Shown here in pieces: positions 6,946 through 15,464 of a DNA stretch of 19,203 nt. This DNA is from SHNJ01 sp964458615. Its GTDB lineage: Bacteria > Pseudomonadota > Alphaproteobacteria > SHNJ01. The stretch lies in contig CAYWJR010000026.1 in assembly GCA_964458615.1 (NCBI GenBank), positions 1-19,203 on the forward strand. Direction: 5' to 3'. The notes under the pieces were generated by a model, which was not told the DNA's origin, did no database searches, and saw nothing but the letters and a program-made list of their open reading frames with translations. Both the position numbers and the translations under genes were made by a program. Numbering within the stretch: position 1 is the first letter of the stretch; every line of letters starts with the position of its first letter.

Positions 6946-9900
6946 TTAGGTTGCGATAATATCGGTATATTTCACGGTGCCGCCACCGAATGTAACGCCG
7001 TGCAACAACGCCACATTTTGCCAATTCGATCCGCCGGCGGAACCGTTCATATCGACTTGCAATGTGGTTTGTCCGAATCCGTCCACAAAACGCGCGAATT
7101 CGCTTAGAACGCCGCTATATCCGCTGAGCAGGCTGGAAATATCCAATTGATCCTGGCCGGTCATAAAATTGAAAATATCGTCCATCGCGCCGCCCGATGT
7201 ATCGCCCGCGTTCCACACAACGGTGTCGCCACCGCCACCCAGAACCAACGTGTCCCAACCGGTGCCGCCAACCAACGTATCGTCGCCCGCGCCATCGTAC
7301 AACGTATCGTTGCCAGAATCGCCCAGCAACATATCGTCGCCCGCGCCGCCACGAATCGTGTCGTTGCCCGTACCGCCGCTGAGCCAGTCATGGCCGGTTT
7401 CGCCGAACAATCTGTCGTCGCCGCCGCCGCCGTAAATGCGGTCATTGCCAGCGCCGCCATGCAAAGTATCGCCCGCGCCCATCGCCGTAAAGCTGGCCGA
7501 AACGAATGTAAAGTCGCTGCTGTCGTAACCGGCCGCTTCTTGTGCTGCGCCGCCGCCGACATAACCTGTCGCGCTTAGAACCAATTTGTCGAAATTGAAA
7601 CCGATATGGAATGTCAACAAACCGGTCGATCCGCCCTGGAAGAATCCAGTGCCGACCAAAACGCCTTGATCAAACGCTTGCCACATGCCTTGTTCGGTCG
7701 CGCCATATTCGCCGGCATGGATGTTTCCAACCGTGATTTGGCCATGATTCATGGTGGTGTTGAAATTGAACACCATTTCTTCGGACATACCCAGTAACGG
7801 ATTATATCCCAATTCGTGCCCCGGAGGCGCGCTGGCGGTAACACCGACAATGCCCAGCGTGCTGCCATTGACCGAAATATTCGCCGCGTCTTCGGCCGAT
7901 AAAACGCCGCCGACGATATTGCGCCCAACCAAATCCAAAGCATCGGTTGTGTTGTTCCAATTGAATGCGTTGACCGAAAACGCGATACCGCCGATTTCGT
8001 CGCCACCCCAAATGACATCGTCGCCCGCGCCGCCTTCGACATAATCGTAACCGTTGCCGGCATAAATCAAATCGTCGCCGATGCCCGCGTAAATGCGGTC
8101 ATTGCCGTCGCTGGTGAAAATGAAATCATCGCCGATGCCGCCGTAAACCGTATCGTCGCCGGCGCCGCTGTCGATTGTGTCATCGCCGGAATCGCCGTAC
8201 ATGGTATCGTCGCCATTGCCGCCATACATGCGATCCGCGCCGGAATCGCCAAACATGATGTCGTTGCCGTCTTCGCCGTACAACGTATCATTGCCCGATC
8301 CGCCATCGATCAAATCATGGCCTGCGCCGCCCATAACGAAATCATTTCCGGATCCGCCGAAAATGGCGTCATCGCCCGCGCCGCCGCCGATCATATCGTC
8401 GCCGGAATCGCCAGTGATAAAGTCATCGCCCGCATCGCCCAGCAACACATCGTTGCCGTCGCCGCCGCTGATGATGTCGCTATCGTCGCCGCCATAAATA
8501 ATGTCATCGCCATCTTGGCCGAACAACGCATCGTTGCCGTCGCTGCCTTCGATGGTGTCGTTGCCCAATCCGCCATATACAACGTCATTGCCCAATTTAC
8601 CGTACAATTCGTCATTGCCGTCTTGGCCGTAAATCAAATCGTCGCCGTCGCCGCCATTGACGAAATCGTCGCCAATGCCCGCGTAAATACGGTCATTGCC
8701 GTCGCCGCCTTCGATCAAATCGTTGCCTGCGCCGCCATCGATCAAATCATTGCCGATGCCGCCGTAAATGCGGTCATTGCCTGGATCGCCGTCGATGGTG
8801 TCGTCGCCGTCTTCGCCGTAAATCAAATCGTCGCCGTCGCCGCCATTCAAATAATCATTGCCTGCGCCGCCATATACTTCGTCGTCGCCGTCTGCCGCGA
8901 ATACGATGTCGTTGCCGTTGCCGCCGGTGATTTTGTCATTGCCAAAACCGCCAAAAATCTGATCGTTATCGTCGCCGCCATCGATGACATCGTCACCCCA
9001 GCCGCCGTCGATAATATCTTCGCCAGCGCCGCCGGAAATAATGTCGTTGCCGCCCAGGTTGTAAAACGCCGGGTCGTCGCCATGAATGGTATCGTTACCG
9101 TCGCCGCCCGATAAATTATCGTCGCCCTGGCCGCCTTCGATGATGTCGTCTCCGGCATCGCCTAAAACCAAATCATTGCCTTCGCCGCCGAACAATTTGT
9201 CGTTGCCAAGGCCGCCATATAAACGGTCATTGCCCGCTTCGCCGTACAATTCGTCGTCGCCGGCATCGCCACCCAAATTATCGTCGCCAAGACCGCCGAC
9301 CATAAAGTCGTTACCGGCGCCACCGCCGGCATTGTCGTTGCCCGCGCCGCCAGCGATGTAATCGTTGCCATCGCCGCCGTCCAATTTATCGTTGCCGTCT
9401 TCGCCCAGCAAAATATCGTCACCCGCGCCGCCATTGACGTAATCGTCGCCATCTTGGCCGTTTACGAAATCATTGCCGTCGCCGCCGAATACAAAATCAT
9501 TTCCGTTGCCACCCAACACGGTGTCGTTGCCGGAATCGCCGTAAACGGTGTCATCGCCGTCTTCGCCGAACAGAACGTCATTGCCGTCGCCACCGCGCAA
9601 AAGATCTTTGCCGAACGAACCGTATAATGTGTCGTCGCCAGCATCACCGTTTAACGTGTCATCGCCATCGCCGCCATGCAGCAAATCATTGCCATCGCCG
9701 CCGTTCAATTGGTCGTCGCCGTCGCCGCCGGACAAATAATCCGCGCCAATACCGCCATACATGCGGTCATTGCCGGCCTGGCCATGCAAAAGATCGTCTC
9801 CAGCATCGCCATAAATTGTGTCGTCGCCGTCTTCGCCAACCACAATATCATCGCCGTTGCCGCCATAAACCAAATCGTCGCCCGCGCCGCCAACGATGCG

Positions 9901-12363
9901 ATCGTTGCCATCGCCGCCGTACAAACGGTCATTGCCTTCTTCGCCGTTCAGATAATCATCGCCAGCATCGCCGCCCAAATTATCGTCGCCTGCGCCGCCA
10001 TACATGGTATCGTTGCCTGCACCGCCGCCAGCATTATCGTTACCAGCGCCAGCATTGATCAAATCGTCGCCGTCGCCGCCATCCAATTTGTCGTTTCCAT
10101 TGCCGCCGTTTAACGTGTCGTTGCCATCGCCGCCGTTCAAATAATCTTCGTCATCGTCGCCGTTCAGCAAATCATTGCCGACGCCGCCGTATAAATTGTC
10201 TTTGCCCAGACCGCCATATAAACGGTCATTGCCTTCTTCGCCGTACAACGTATCGTCACCCGCATCGCCGCCCAGATTGTCATCACCCAGACCGCCATAC
10301 ATGGTATCGTTGCCTGCACCGCCGCCAGCATTATCGTTACCAGCGCCAGCATTGATCAAATCGTCGCCGTCGCCGCCATCCAATTTGTCGTTTCCATTGC
10401 CGCCGTTTAACGTGTCGTTGCCATCGCCGCCGTTCAAATAATCTTCGTCATCGTCGCCGTTCAGCAAATCATTGCCGACGCCGCCGTATAAATTGTCTTT
10501 GCCCAGGCCGCCATATAAACGGTCATTGCCTTCGTCGCCATGCAATTCATCGTCGCCTGCATCGCCGCCCAGATTATCGTCGCCCGCGCCGCCATACATG
10601 GTATCGTTGCCTTCGCCGCCGCCAGCATCGTCATCGCCGTCGCCGCCATACATCAAATCGTTGCCTGCGCCGCCATCCAATTTATCCTTGCCGTCGCCGC
10701 CATACATGGTGTCGTTGCCATCGCCGCCATTCAAATAATCTTTGCCCGCGCCGCCCGACAAATTGTCGTTGCCCGCCTGGCCGTACAACGAATCGTCGCC
10801 GTCTTCGCCATACACCGCATCGTCGCCATCGCCGCCTTCGACCAAATCGTCGCCCGCGCCCGCGTAAACGCGGTCATATCCCGCACCGGCATAAACGCGG
10901 TCATTGCCCGCGCCAGATTCAATATAATCGTCGCCCGCCCCCGCATCCGGAGTCAAATTGTCGCCGTAAATCAAATCGTCGCCCGAACCCGTAAAGATAT
11001 AATCGACGCCAGCGCCGCCAACGACGGTGTTGTTGCCATCACCGGCATAAATAACGTCCAAACCGTCATTGCCCAAAATCGTATCGTTGCCATCGCCGCC
11101 ATAAACCAAATCGTCGCCCGATCCGGCATCGATATAATCGTCGCCAACGCCGCCATCGATGGTATCGTTGCCCGCGCCGCCGAACAAACTGTCGTTGCCC
11201 TGACCGCCGGATAAATTGTCGCCACCTTCGCCGCCATTCAATGCATCGTCGCCCGATCCGCCATCCAGCAAATCGTCGCCATCGCCGCCATCCAACGTAT
11301 CGTTGCCGGAATCGCCGTATAATTTGTCATTGCCAAGGCCGCCATCAAGCGTATCGTCGCCGGTGCCGCCATATAATTTGTCGTTGCCGAGGCCGCCATA
11401 AACCAAATCGTTGCCCGATCCGCCAGAAACGGAATCATCGCCGTCGCCGCCGTCCAGAAAATCATTATCCGCGCCGCCATCCAACATATCGTCGCCGGTG
11501 CCGCCATAAAGACTGTCGGTGCCCGCGCCGCCGGACAAATTGTCATTGCCCGAATCGCCGTACACGATGTCGTTTTGATTGCCGCCGATAACGGTATCAT
11601 TGCCGCCGCCCGCGCGGAATGTCATGCCGACAAATCCAGCCGCCGATGCGATGCCGGACGAATTCGCCAAAATCACGTAATCGTCGCCATCAAGTCCGTT
11701 ATATTGCGTGCCCGCCAAATATGTGCCCGCGACGACATTGTTGAAATTCACCGTGTCGTTGCCGGGTGTGAACAAAGGCGGCAAAACAGGCGGTTCGCCA
11801 GGGCCGCCGGGACCGCCAGCCAAATTCGACAAATCGGCCAAATTGCGCGCCGCGTTCGGATCGATACCGTCCGATGAAAAATTCTGATTGTCCAAAATGC
11901 CAATCGGGCGAATGCCCGGCAAAACGAATTCTTGATCGTAAACGCCAAATGCCGCGCCGCCGCCATTGTCATTGGCGCCGCGATTGCCTTCGGCTGGACC
12001 TTCGGCGGTTTGAATGTCGTTCAAACGCAACAAGGTCGCCATCAAGCTTTCGGATGGGATAATTTGCTGATCTTCGGTTTGTAAAGCCGTTGCGGAATGT
12101 TCACCGGTCAGCGGAAAGAAGTTGAGCAGCACCATTTTGCCGCCATTGTCGAAATTCAACACCAAATTGGCGCCATCGACCGCGGTTTGCGCCTGGCCAA
12201 GGTCGAAATTCAAATGAACCAATGTGCCCGGTTCGATTTTAATGGTAATGGTTTCGCCGTCTTGCGGTATGTCCAAAGGCAGTTTTTGGTATGTCGCCGC
12301 TTCTTTTACCTGCGATTGTTCAATTTTCGACGGGGTCGATTTCGCTTCGATCGATTTAGCCAT
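6946..12363 (-). CDS. Giant RTX-repeat protein, type I secretion substrate
   Basis: An 1805-residue, acidic, glycine/aspartate-rich protein built from about 130 calcium-binding GGxGxDxLx nonapeptides. Layout: residues 1-40 polar lead; 41-83 a beta-rich module (IEPGTLVHLNFDL, ANLVLNFDNGGKMVLLNFF) typical of large alphaproteobacterial RTX adhesins; 120-200 Gly/Pro/Asn-rich linker; ~250-1451 the main RTX array; ~1452-1628 a non-RTX beta domain; ~1629-1700 a second short array; ~1700-1805 a C-terminal target domain with DIFNFMTGQDQLDISSLLSG, as in VC_A0849-type type I substrates. There is no N-terminal signal peptide, as expected for ABC/type I export. GGAG lies seven nt before the ATG. Cysteine is essentially absent, typical of secreted RTX proteins. 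It is probably a surface adhesin, matrix or S-layer-like protein; no enzymatic domain is visible. No exporter genes are nearby. Confidence 0.93.
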   Translation of the reverse strand: MAKSIEAKSTPSKIEQSQVKEAATYQKLPLDIPQDGETITIKIEPGTLVHLNFDLGQAQTAVDGANLVLNFDNGGKMVLLNFFPLTGEHSATALQTEDQQIIPSESLMATLLRLNDIQTAEGPAEGNRGANDNGGGAAFGVYDQEFVLPGIRPIGILDNQNFSSDGIDPNAARNLADLSNLAGGPGGPGEPPVLPPLFTPGNDTVNFNNVVAGTYLAGTQYNGLDGDDYVILANSSGIASAAGFVGMTFRAGGGNDTVIGGNQNDIVYGDSGNDNLSGGAGTDSLYGGTGDDMLDGGADNDFLDGGDGDDSVSGGSGNDLVYGGLGNDKLYGGTGDDTLDGGLGNDKLYGDSGNDTLDGGDGDDLLDGGSGDDALNGGEGGDNLSGGQGNDSLFGGAGNDTIDGGVGDDYIDAGSGDDLVYGGDGNDTILGNDGLDVIYAGDGNNTVVGGAGVDYIFTGSGDDLIYGDNLTPDAGAGDDYIESGAGNDRVYAGAGYDRVYAGAGDDLVEGGDGDDAVYGEDGDDSLYGQAGNDNLSGGAGKDYLNGGDGNDTMYGGDGKDKLDGGAGNDLMYGGDGDDDAGGGEGNDTMYGGAGDDNLGGDAGDDELHGDEGNDRLYGGLGKDNLYGGVGNDLLNGDDDEDYLNGGDGNDTLNGGNGNDKLDGGDGDDLINAGAGNDNAGGGAGNDTMYGGLGDDNLGGDAGDDTLYGEEGNDRLYGGLGKDNLYGGVGNDLLNGDDDEDYLNGGDGNDTLNGGNGNDKLDGGDGDDLINAGAGNDNAGGGAGNDTMYGGAGDDNLGGDAGDDYLNGEEGNDRLYGGDGNDRIVGGAGDDLVYGGNGDDIVVGEDGDDTIYGDAGDDLLHGQAGNDRMYGGIGADYLSGGDGDDQLNGGDGNDLLHGGDGDDTLNGDAGDDTLYGSFGKDLLRGGDGNDVLFGEDGDDTVYGDSGNDTVLGGNGNDFVFGGDGNDFVNGQDGDDYVNGGAGDDILLGEDGNDKLDGGDGNDYIAGGAGNDNAGGGAGNDFMVGGLGDDNLGGDAGDDELYGEAGNDRLYGGLGNDKLFGGEGNDLVLGDAGDDIIEGGQGDDNLSGGDGNDTIHGDDPAFYNLGGNDIISGGAGEDIIDGGWGDDVIDGGDDNDQIFGGFGNDKITGGNGNDIVFAADGDDEVYGGAGNDYLNGGDGDDLIYGEDGDDTIDGDPGNDRIYGGIGNDLIDGGAGNDLIEGGDGNDRIYAGIGDDFVNGGDGDDLIYGQDGNDELYGKLGNDVVYGGLGNDTIEGSDGNDALFGQDGDDIIYGGDDSDIISGGDGNDVLLGDAGDDFITGDSGDDMIGGGAGDDAIFGGSGNDFVMGGAGHDLIDGGSGNDTLYGEDGNDIMFGDSGADRMYGGNGDDTMYGDSGDDTIDSGAGDDTVYGGIGDDFIFTSDGNDRIYAGIGDDLIYAGNGYDYVEGGAGDDVIWGGDEIGGIAFSVNAFNWNNTTDALDLVGRNIVGGVLSAEDAANISVNGSTLGIVGVTASAPPGHELGYNPLLGMSEEMVFNFNTTMNHGQITVGNIHAGEYGATEQGMWQAFDQGVLVGTGFFQGGSTGLLTFHIGFNFDKLVLSATGYVGGGAAQEAAGYDSSDFTFVSASFTAMGAGDTLHGGAGNDRIYGGGGDDRLFGETGHDWLSGGTGNDTIRGGAGDDMLLGDSGNDTLYDGAGDDTLVGGTGWDTLVLGGGGDTVVWNAGDTSGGAMDDIFNFMTGQDQLDISSLLSGYSGVLSEFARFVDGFGQTTLQVDMNGSAGGSNWQNVALLHGVTFGGGTVKYTDIIAT
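9995..10588 (-). repeat. 297-bp tandem duplication inside the RTX array
   Basis: Unit 9995-10291 and unit 10292-10588 are each 297 bp (99 residues, 11 nonapeptides). By eye, 9995-10209 and 10292-10506 are identical, after which scattered differences begin (for example 10210 against 10507). A third, clearly diverged unit starts in register at 10589, and a still more diverged relative containing the same NDNAGGG variant lies near 9290-9500. Identity at silent positions implies recent duplication or gene conversion. Confidence 0.85.
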
Positions 12364-12392
12364 TCCACTGCTCCATTATCGGTTATGGTCGA

Positions 12393-12412
12393 TTACAACT
12401 AAATTGTTGTAA
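12393..12412. promoter_or_regulatory. Perfect palindrome in RTX gene leader
   Basis: TTACAAC (12393-12399) and GTTGTAA (12406-12412) form a perfect 7-bp-arm inverted repeat with a 6-nt AT spacer, 30 nt upstream of the RTX start codon. The geometry (20 bp, arm centres about 13 bp apart) suits a homodimeric helix-turn-helix regulator. It could also form a weak hairpin in the leader mRNA. No regulator gene is adjacent. Confidence 0.5.
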
Positions 12413-12469
12413 AGACTCTATATATTTTTGCGCGACAGGTATTATTTAAAATCGCGTTAATATAGTCTT
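12412..12469. promoter_or_regulatory. Nested imperfect inverted repeat upstream of RTX gene
   Basis: AAGACT (12412-12417) followed by CTATATAT mirrors ATATAGTCTT ending at 12469, and inside it CGCGA (12431-12435) mirrors TCGCG (12452-12456). The arms are nearly co-centred, offset by about three bases because of a CT bulge. It abuts the palindrome at 12393-12412. Together they make most of the 173-nt spacer between the RTX gene and the YdcF-family gene symmetrical, as expected of a regulatory region or a structured leader. Confidence 0.4.
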
Positions 12470-12488
12470 AAAAGGAAACAAAAGTCAA

Positions 12489-12504
12489 CCGGCAAACTCG
12501 CCGG
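12489..12504 (-). terminator. Putative terminator of the ftsE operon
   Basis: CCGGC (12489-12493) pairs with GCCGG (12500-12504) around a six-nt loop, 32 nt past the stop of the YdcF-family gene. Read on the minus strand the stem is followed by a T-rich stretch (TTGACTTTTGTTTCCTTTT). The stem is short (five G/C pairs), so termination may be partial and could allow read-through into the RTX gene. Confidence 0.5.
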
Positions 12505-12536
12505 AACTACTTTTAAAAAGCTAAAAAGCAATAAAA

Positions 12537-13175
12537 TTACTCGACGGGTGGATTTTCTGTTGTTTGAAAATAAGCCGTTAAAAACCAATGGCCTAAACGG
12601 GCAAACAGATATTTATGGTATTCCCCCAAGACCAGCAAAGTAGTCCCAGGCCAACGCCACCATTCCTGAGTTCGGACATGGTTTAAAAAAATCGGGTGCG
12701 GAACGATTTCGGCATCCGGCATCGCATTGCGGAATTCCAAAAGACTGCGCGGCATATGATACGCCGCCGTCACAAGACGCAATGATTTGTACCGGTGATG
12801 CTGCATCCAATGCGCCGCCTCGGCGGCGTTGCCGAACGTGTCTTCGGCGCGGTACCCAAGCTCGATACAGCAATTGGGGTCATAATTTTTCGGCAATTGC
12901 AAATTCAAATCGCCCAGTTCTTTGACCTTGCCGCCGACGCCGGTGATGAATAATTTTTTCGCCCGCCCGTTCAACAATAAATCCACGCTGGATTGCAAAC
13001 GGTCGGCGCCGCCGGTTAAAACCACGATCGCGTCGGTTTTTTGCGTCATGTTGTCGATATGATCGGGAATTTGCATGGTAAACCACCGCAATCCCATGCC
13101 CCACGCAAAGGCGATGATGGCCAAAACGACAAGCCCCCAAAACCGTTTGCGTTGATATATTTTTCTAACTTTCAA
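12537..13175 (-). CDS. YdcF/SanA-like DUF218 envelope protein
   Basis: A 212-residue protein with one N-terminal membrane segment (about residues 12-30) and a DUF218 (YdcF/ElyC-like) domain: TDAIVVLTGGADRLQ at 46-60, LLLNGRAKKLFITGV, then RAEDTFGNAAEA and LVTAAYHMPRSLLEF, the family's conserved elements. Homologues such as SanA and ElyC act in envelope or peptidoglycan integrity, with no settled reaction. It starts at a TTG (13175) overlapping the end of the HAD gene by 11 nt, with AGG about ten nt upstream. A YdcF-family gene after ftsX is a recurring alphaproteobacterial arrangement. Confidence 0.88.
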   Translation of the reverse strand: MKVRKIYQRKRFWGLVVLAIIAFAWGMGLRWFTMQIPDHIDNMTQKTDAIVVLTGGADRLQSSVDLLLNGRAKKLFITGVGGKVKELGDLNLQLPKNYDPNCCIELGYRAEDTFGNAAEAAHWMQHHRYKSLRLVTAAYHMPRSLLEFRNAMPDAEIVPHPIFLNHVRTQEWWRWPGTTLLVLGEYHKYLFARLGHWFLTAYFQTTENPPVE

Positions 13176-13728
13176 GCGACATGACCTGATCGACGGCGTG
13201 ATCCAAATGATCCGCGATTATAACAGGCCGGATAGAATCGGGAATACCTTGCATCCAAGTTTCCATGCCGCGCCCCGTTTTAATCAAACATCTGTGGCAC
13301 CCCGCGCCTTGGGCAGCTCCCTTGGCTGCTTGTAAATCGCGCAACGCATCGCCGATCATAATGGTTTTCTGGGGCTGAATATTGAAATGCGCCAACGCTT
13401 CGTCGATCATGCCGGAACCGGGTTTGCGCCGGTTGGTCGGACGATCCGGATGATCGGGCGCAAAATAAATTTTATCGATACGCGCGCCATCGCGCGCCAA
13501 CGATTCGATCATATGGTTGTGAATCGCCTGCAATTCGGACTCGGCCAATATGCCTTTGCCAATACAGGATTGATTGGTGGCAACCGCGACTTTCCAACCC
13601 ATGCCGTTCATGCGGCGGATGGCGTTTGCGGCGCGGTCGATCAATTTGAATTCGGCGATGGATTTGACATAATCCGGGCGGTCTTCGTTGATCACGCCGT
13701 CCCGGTCCAAAACCACAAGCCAGGTCAT
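13165..13728 (-). CDS. HAD-family phosphatase, GmhB/HisB-N-like
   Basis: A 187-residue HAD IIIA phosphatase resembling D,D-heptose 1,7-bisphosphate phosphatase (LPS heptose pathway). All four motifs are present: I DRDGVIN with Asp8 and Asp10; II ATNQS (50-54); III Lys102 in RRKPGSGM; IV IGDALRD with Asp127. The GmhB zinc loop, normally with a CxH...CxC pattern, here reads APDHPDRPTNRRKP (90-103) and lacks its cysteines, so zinc binding and possibly the substrate differ. The frame stays open far upstream, but the ATG at 13728 is the start: it forms an ATGA overlap with the ftsX stop and begins just before motif I. It sits between ftsX and the YdcF gene in one operon. Confidence 0.88.
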   Translation of the reverse strand: MTWLVVLDRDGVINEDRPDYVKSIAEFKLIDRAANAIRRMNGMGWKVAVATNQSCIGKGILAESELQAIHNHMIESLARDGARIDKIYFAPDHPDRPTNRRKPGSGMIDEALAHFNIQPQKTIMIGDALRDLQAAKGAAQGAGCHRCLIKTGRGMETWMQGIPDSIRPVIIADHLDHAVDQVMSLES

Positions 13729-14645
13729 GGATTGCGTCCCAATTTCGACAATACGGTGATTGCCGCTGTTATCATCGCAACCATTCCGGTCGCAAAAGGC
13801 AACAGCGCGATCGATGCGAAAGCGGCCGGGGTCATATGCCAATCGGGCAAAAGATTCAATTCGGTCGCAACGCCGGAAACCGCCTGGGACAAGCCGTAAA
13901 TCAACAATCCCGCGCCGATAATGCCCGCGATGCCGCCAAAAAGCCCGACGGTAAAAATACTGCGCGCGAATTGTTTGGCGATATACGAATTGCGCGCGCC
14001 CATCACATGCAACAATCCGATGGTGCGGTGATGCGTGACCATGCCGCTGCGGGTTGCGAACACCACCATGATGACGGTTGCAACCGCAATCAACCCGGAT
14101 ATGAAATAGGCGATCAAATTTATTTTCCTGCCGAACGACAATAAATCGTCCAGCCACATTTTATGATCGTCCAGCGCGGCGCCGGAAACCAACGATTGGA
14201 TTTTTTGCTGGATTTCGATCAAATCCAATTCCGCGTCGTCGGCGATGGTGAAATCGATTAAACGCGGCACCGGCAATTCTTTTTTCACATTGCCTTCGCC
14301 CAACCACGATTCCAACAAATCCATCGATTCTTCGGGATCGACGGGCTGAATATCCACGATTCCTTCGACGCTTTTCAGATAATCGACGATTTTTCCGACC
14401 CGCGCATCGGCGCTGTCGGTTTTTGATTCGATCGGCGACGGCGCCGGAACTTGGACCGTAATGGTCGCCATCAGGCTGGAATTCCATTCCATAATCGCCG
14501 CCCTGGTCGCAAACGAAAATGTGATGGATAATGTCAACAAAAACACCATGACCGCTATAATCCACGGCATAAACCGGGCGTTATCGTCGCGTTGCAATGG
14601 CAATTCTTTGGATGATCTGCGGGCTTTGCTTAACCACGGTTTCAT
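13725..14645 (-). CDS. ftsX: Cell division protein FtsX
   Basis: A 306-residue inner-membrane subunit of the FtsEX complex, which couples ATP hydrolysis to activation of cell-wall hydrolases at the division site. Four membrane segments are visible: about 26-46, 173-198, 228-251 and 275-300, with the large periplasmic loop (about 50-170) between the first two, as in the family. FATRSGMVTHHRTIGLLHVMGARNSYIAKQF is the FtsX/MacB-type cytoplasmic coupling segment. The start overlaps the ftsE stop as ATGA, and the stop overlaps the HAD start in the same way. Confidence 0.93.
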   Translation of the reverse strand: MKPWLSKARRSSKELPLQRDDNARFMPWIIAVMVFLLTLSITFSFATRAAIMEWNSSLMATITVQVPAPSPIESKTDSADARVGKIVDYLKSVEGIVDIQPVDPEESMDLLESWLGEGNVKKELPVPRLIDFTIADDAELDLIEIQQKIQSLVSGAALDDHKMWLDDLLSFGRKINLIAYFISGLIAVATVIMVVFATRSGMVTHHRTIGLLHVMGARNSYIAKQFARSIFTVGLFGGIAGIIGAGLLIYGLSQAVSGVATELNLLPDWHMTPAAFASIALLPFATGMVAMITAAITVLSKLGRNP

Positions 14646-15322
14646 GCGGCCAAATCCTTTGCTGTTACCAATGTGCCTTGATCCAGGCGCAAAACGGGAT
14701 GGGAAAATTTTTGAATCAAAAATTCATTGTGCGTGGCGATCAAAACGGCGGTGCCCATTTTATTCAATTCTTCGAACAAACGCATCAACCGCACGGCCAT
14801 TTTATCGTCGACGTTGCCGGTGGGTTCGTCCGCGACCAATAACGACGGTTTGGTCACAACCGCGCGCGCAATGGCGACGCGTTGTTGTTCGCCGCCGGAC
14901 AAGGAATCGGGATACGCTTCCATCCGGTCTTCGAGCCCGACCCAGGACAATAATTCCTTGACGTGACTGACGATATGTTTTTTCTTTCCCCCCGCGACGC
15001 GCAACGGCAACGCAACGTTATCCAGCGCGCTGAGATGTTTCAAAAGACGGAAATCTTGGAATACAACGCCGATGCGGCGGCGCACCAGCGGCAAATCGGC
15101 CTTGTGCACTTGATTCAAATTTTGCCCGAACATACGGATATGGCCGGATGTGGGTTTTTCAGCCAAATACAAAAGCCGCAACAACGACGATTTGCCCGCC
15201 CCGCTGGGGCCGGTTAAAAAATGAAAAGAACCCGGTTGCAGGGTAAAATGGATATTGTTCAGGATCGAACGGTTTTCTTCGAACGCGAGCGACACATTAT
15301 GACAAGAAACGATCGGTTCCAT
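14642..15322 (-). CDS. ftsE: Cell division ATP-binding protein FtsE
   Basis: A 226-residue ABC ATPase that partners FtsX. Walker A GPSGAGKS (38-45), Q-loop Gln89 (VVFQDFRLL), signature LSGGEQQRV (141-149), Walker B LLVADEP with Glu166, and H-loop His198 (IATHNE) are all intact; FQDFRLLKHLSALDNVALPL is typical of FtsE. The ORF is open to 15421, but the 33 extra residues do not look like ABC sequence, and MEPIVSCHNVSLAFEEN is the normal N-terminus, so I start at 15322, with a weak GGGA upstream. First gene of the ftsE-ftsX-HAD-YdcF operon and divergent from the zinc-ribbon gene. Confidence 0.95.
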   Translation of the reverse strand: MEPIVSCHNVSLAFEENRSILNNIHFTLQPGSFHFLTGPSGAGKSSLLRLLYLAEKPTSGHIRMFGQNLNQVHKADLPLVRRRIGVVFQDFRLLKHLSALDNVALPLRVAGGKKKHIVSHVKELLSWVGLEDRMEAYPDSLSGGEQQRVAIARAVVTKPSLLVADEPTGNVDDKMAVRLMRLFEELNKMGTAVLIATHNEFLIQKFSHPVLRLDQGTLVTAKDLAA

Positions 15323-15464
15323 CGGCGGATCCCATGAAATTTGTGAATGGAACGGTATGCACGCTTGTTCATACCGATATAACAGGATATAAATTAATTC
15401 TTGCCGTCTGTAAATTCCCAACTATTCACCGCCCGAACCAATAACCGTTAAACTGTTAATTGTC

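Noticed and set aside
8317..9114. Plus-strand 265-residue open frame inside the RTX region, and many shorter ones
   Set aside because: These are antisense shadows of GGxGxDxLx codons: repetitive Ala/Val/Ile or Ser/Pro products with no ribosome sites or domains.
7300..11600. Dense short DNA repeats resembling a CRISPR or satellite array
   Set aside because: The 27-bp periodicity has no constant repeat/unique spacer pattern and translates in one frame into RTX nonapeptides.
6946..12363. Enzymatic toxin identity for the RTX protein
   Set aside because: No catalytic module (protease, lipase, acyltransferase-modified pore segment) is visible; the protein is almost wholly repeats plus secretion and beta domains.
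13165..14157. A 330-residue ORF covering the HAD phosphatase and part of ftsX
   Set aside because: The N-terminal 143 residues are a low-complexity Arg/His-rich shadow of ftsX; the real protein begins at the ATGA overlap at 13728.
15323..15421. N-terminal extension of FtsE by 33 residues
   Set aside because: The extension does not resemble ABC ATPase sequence and would consume the intergenic spacer; MEPIVSCHNVSLAF is the normal start.
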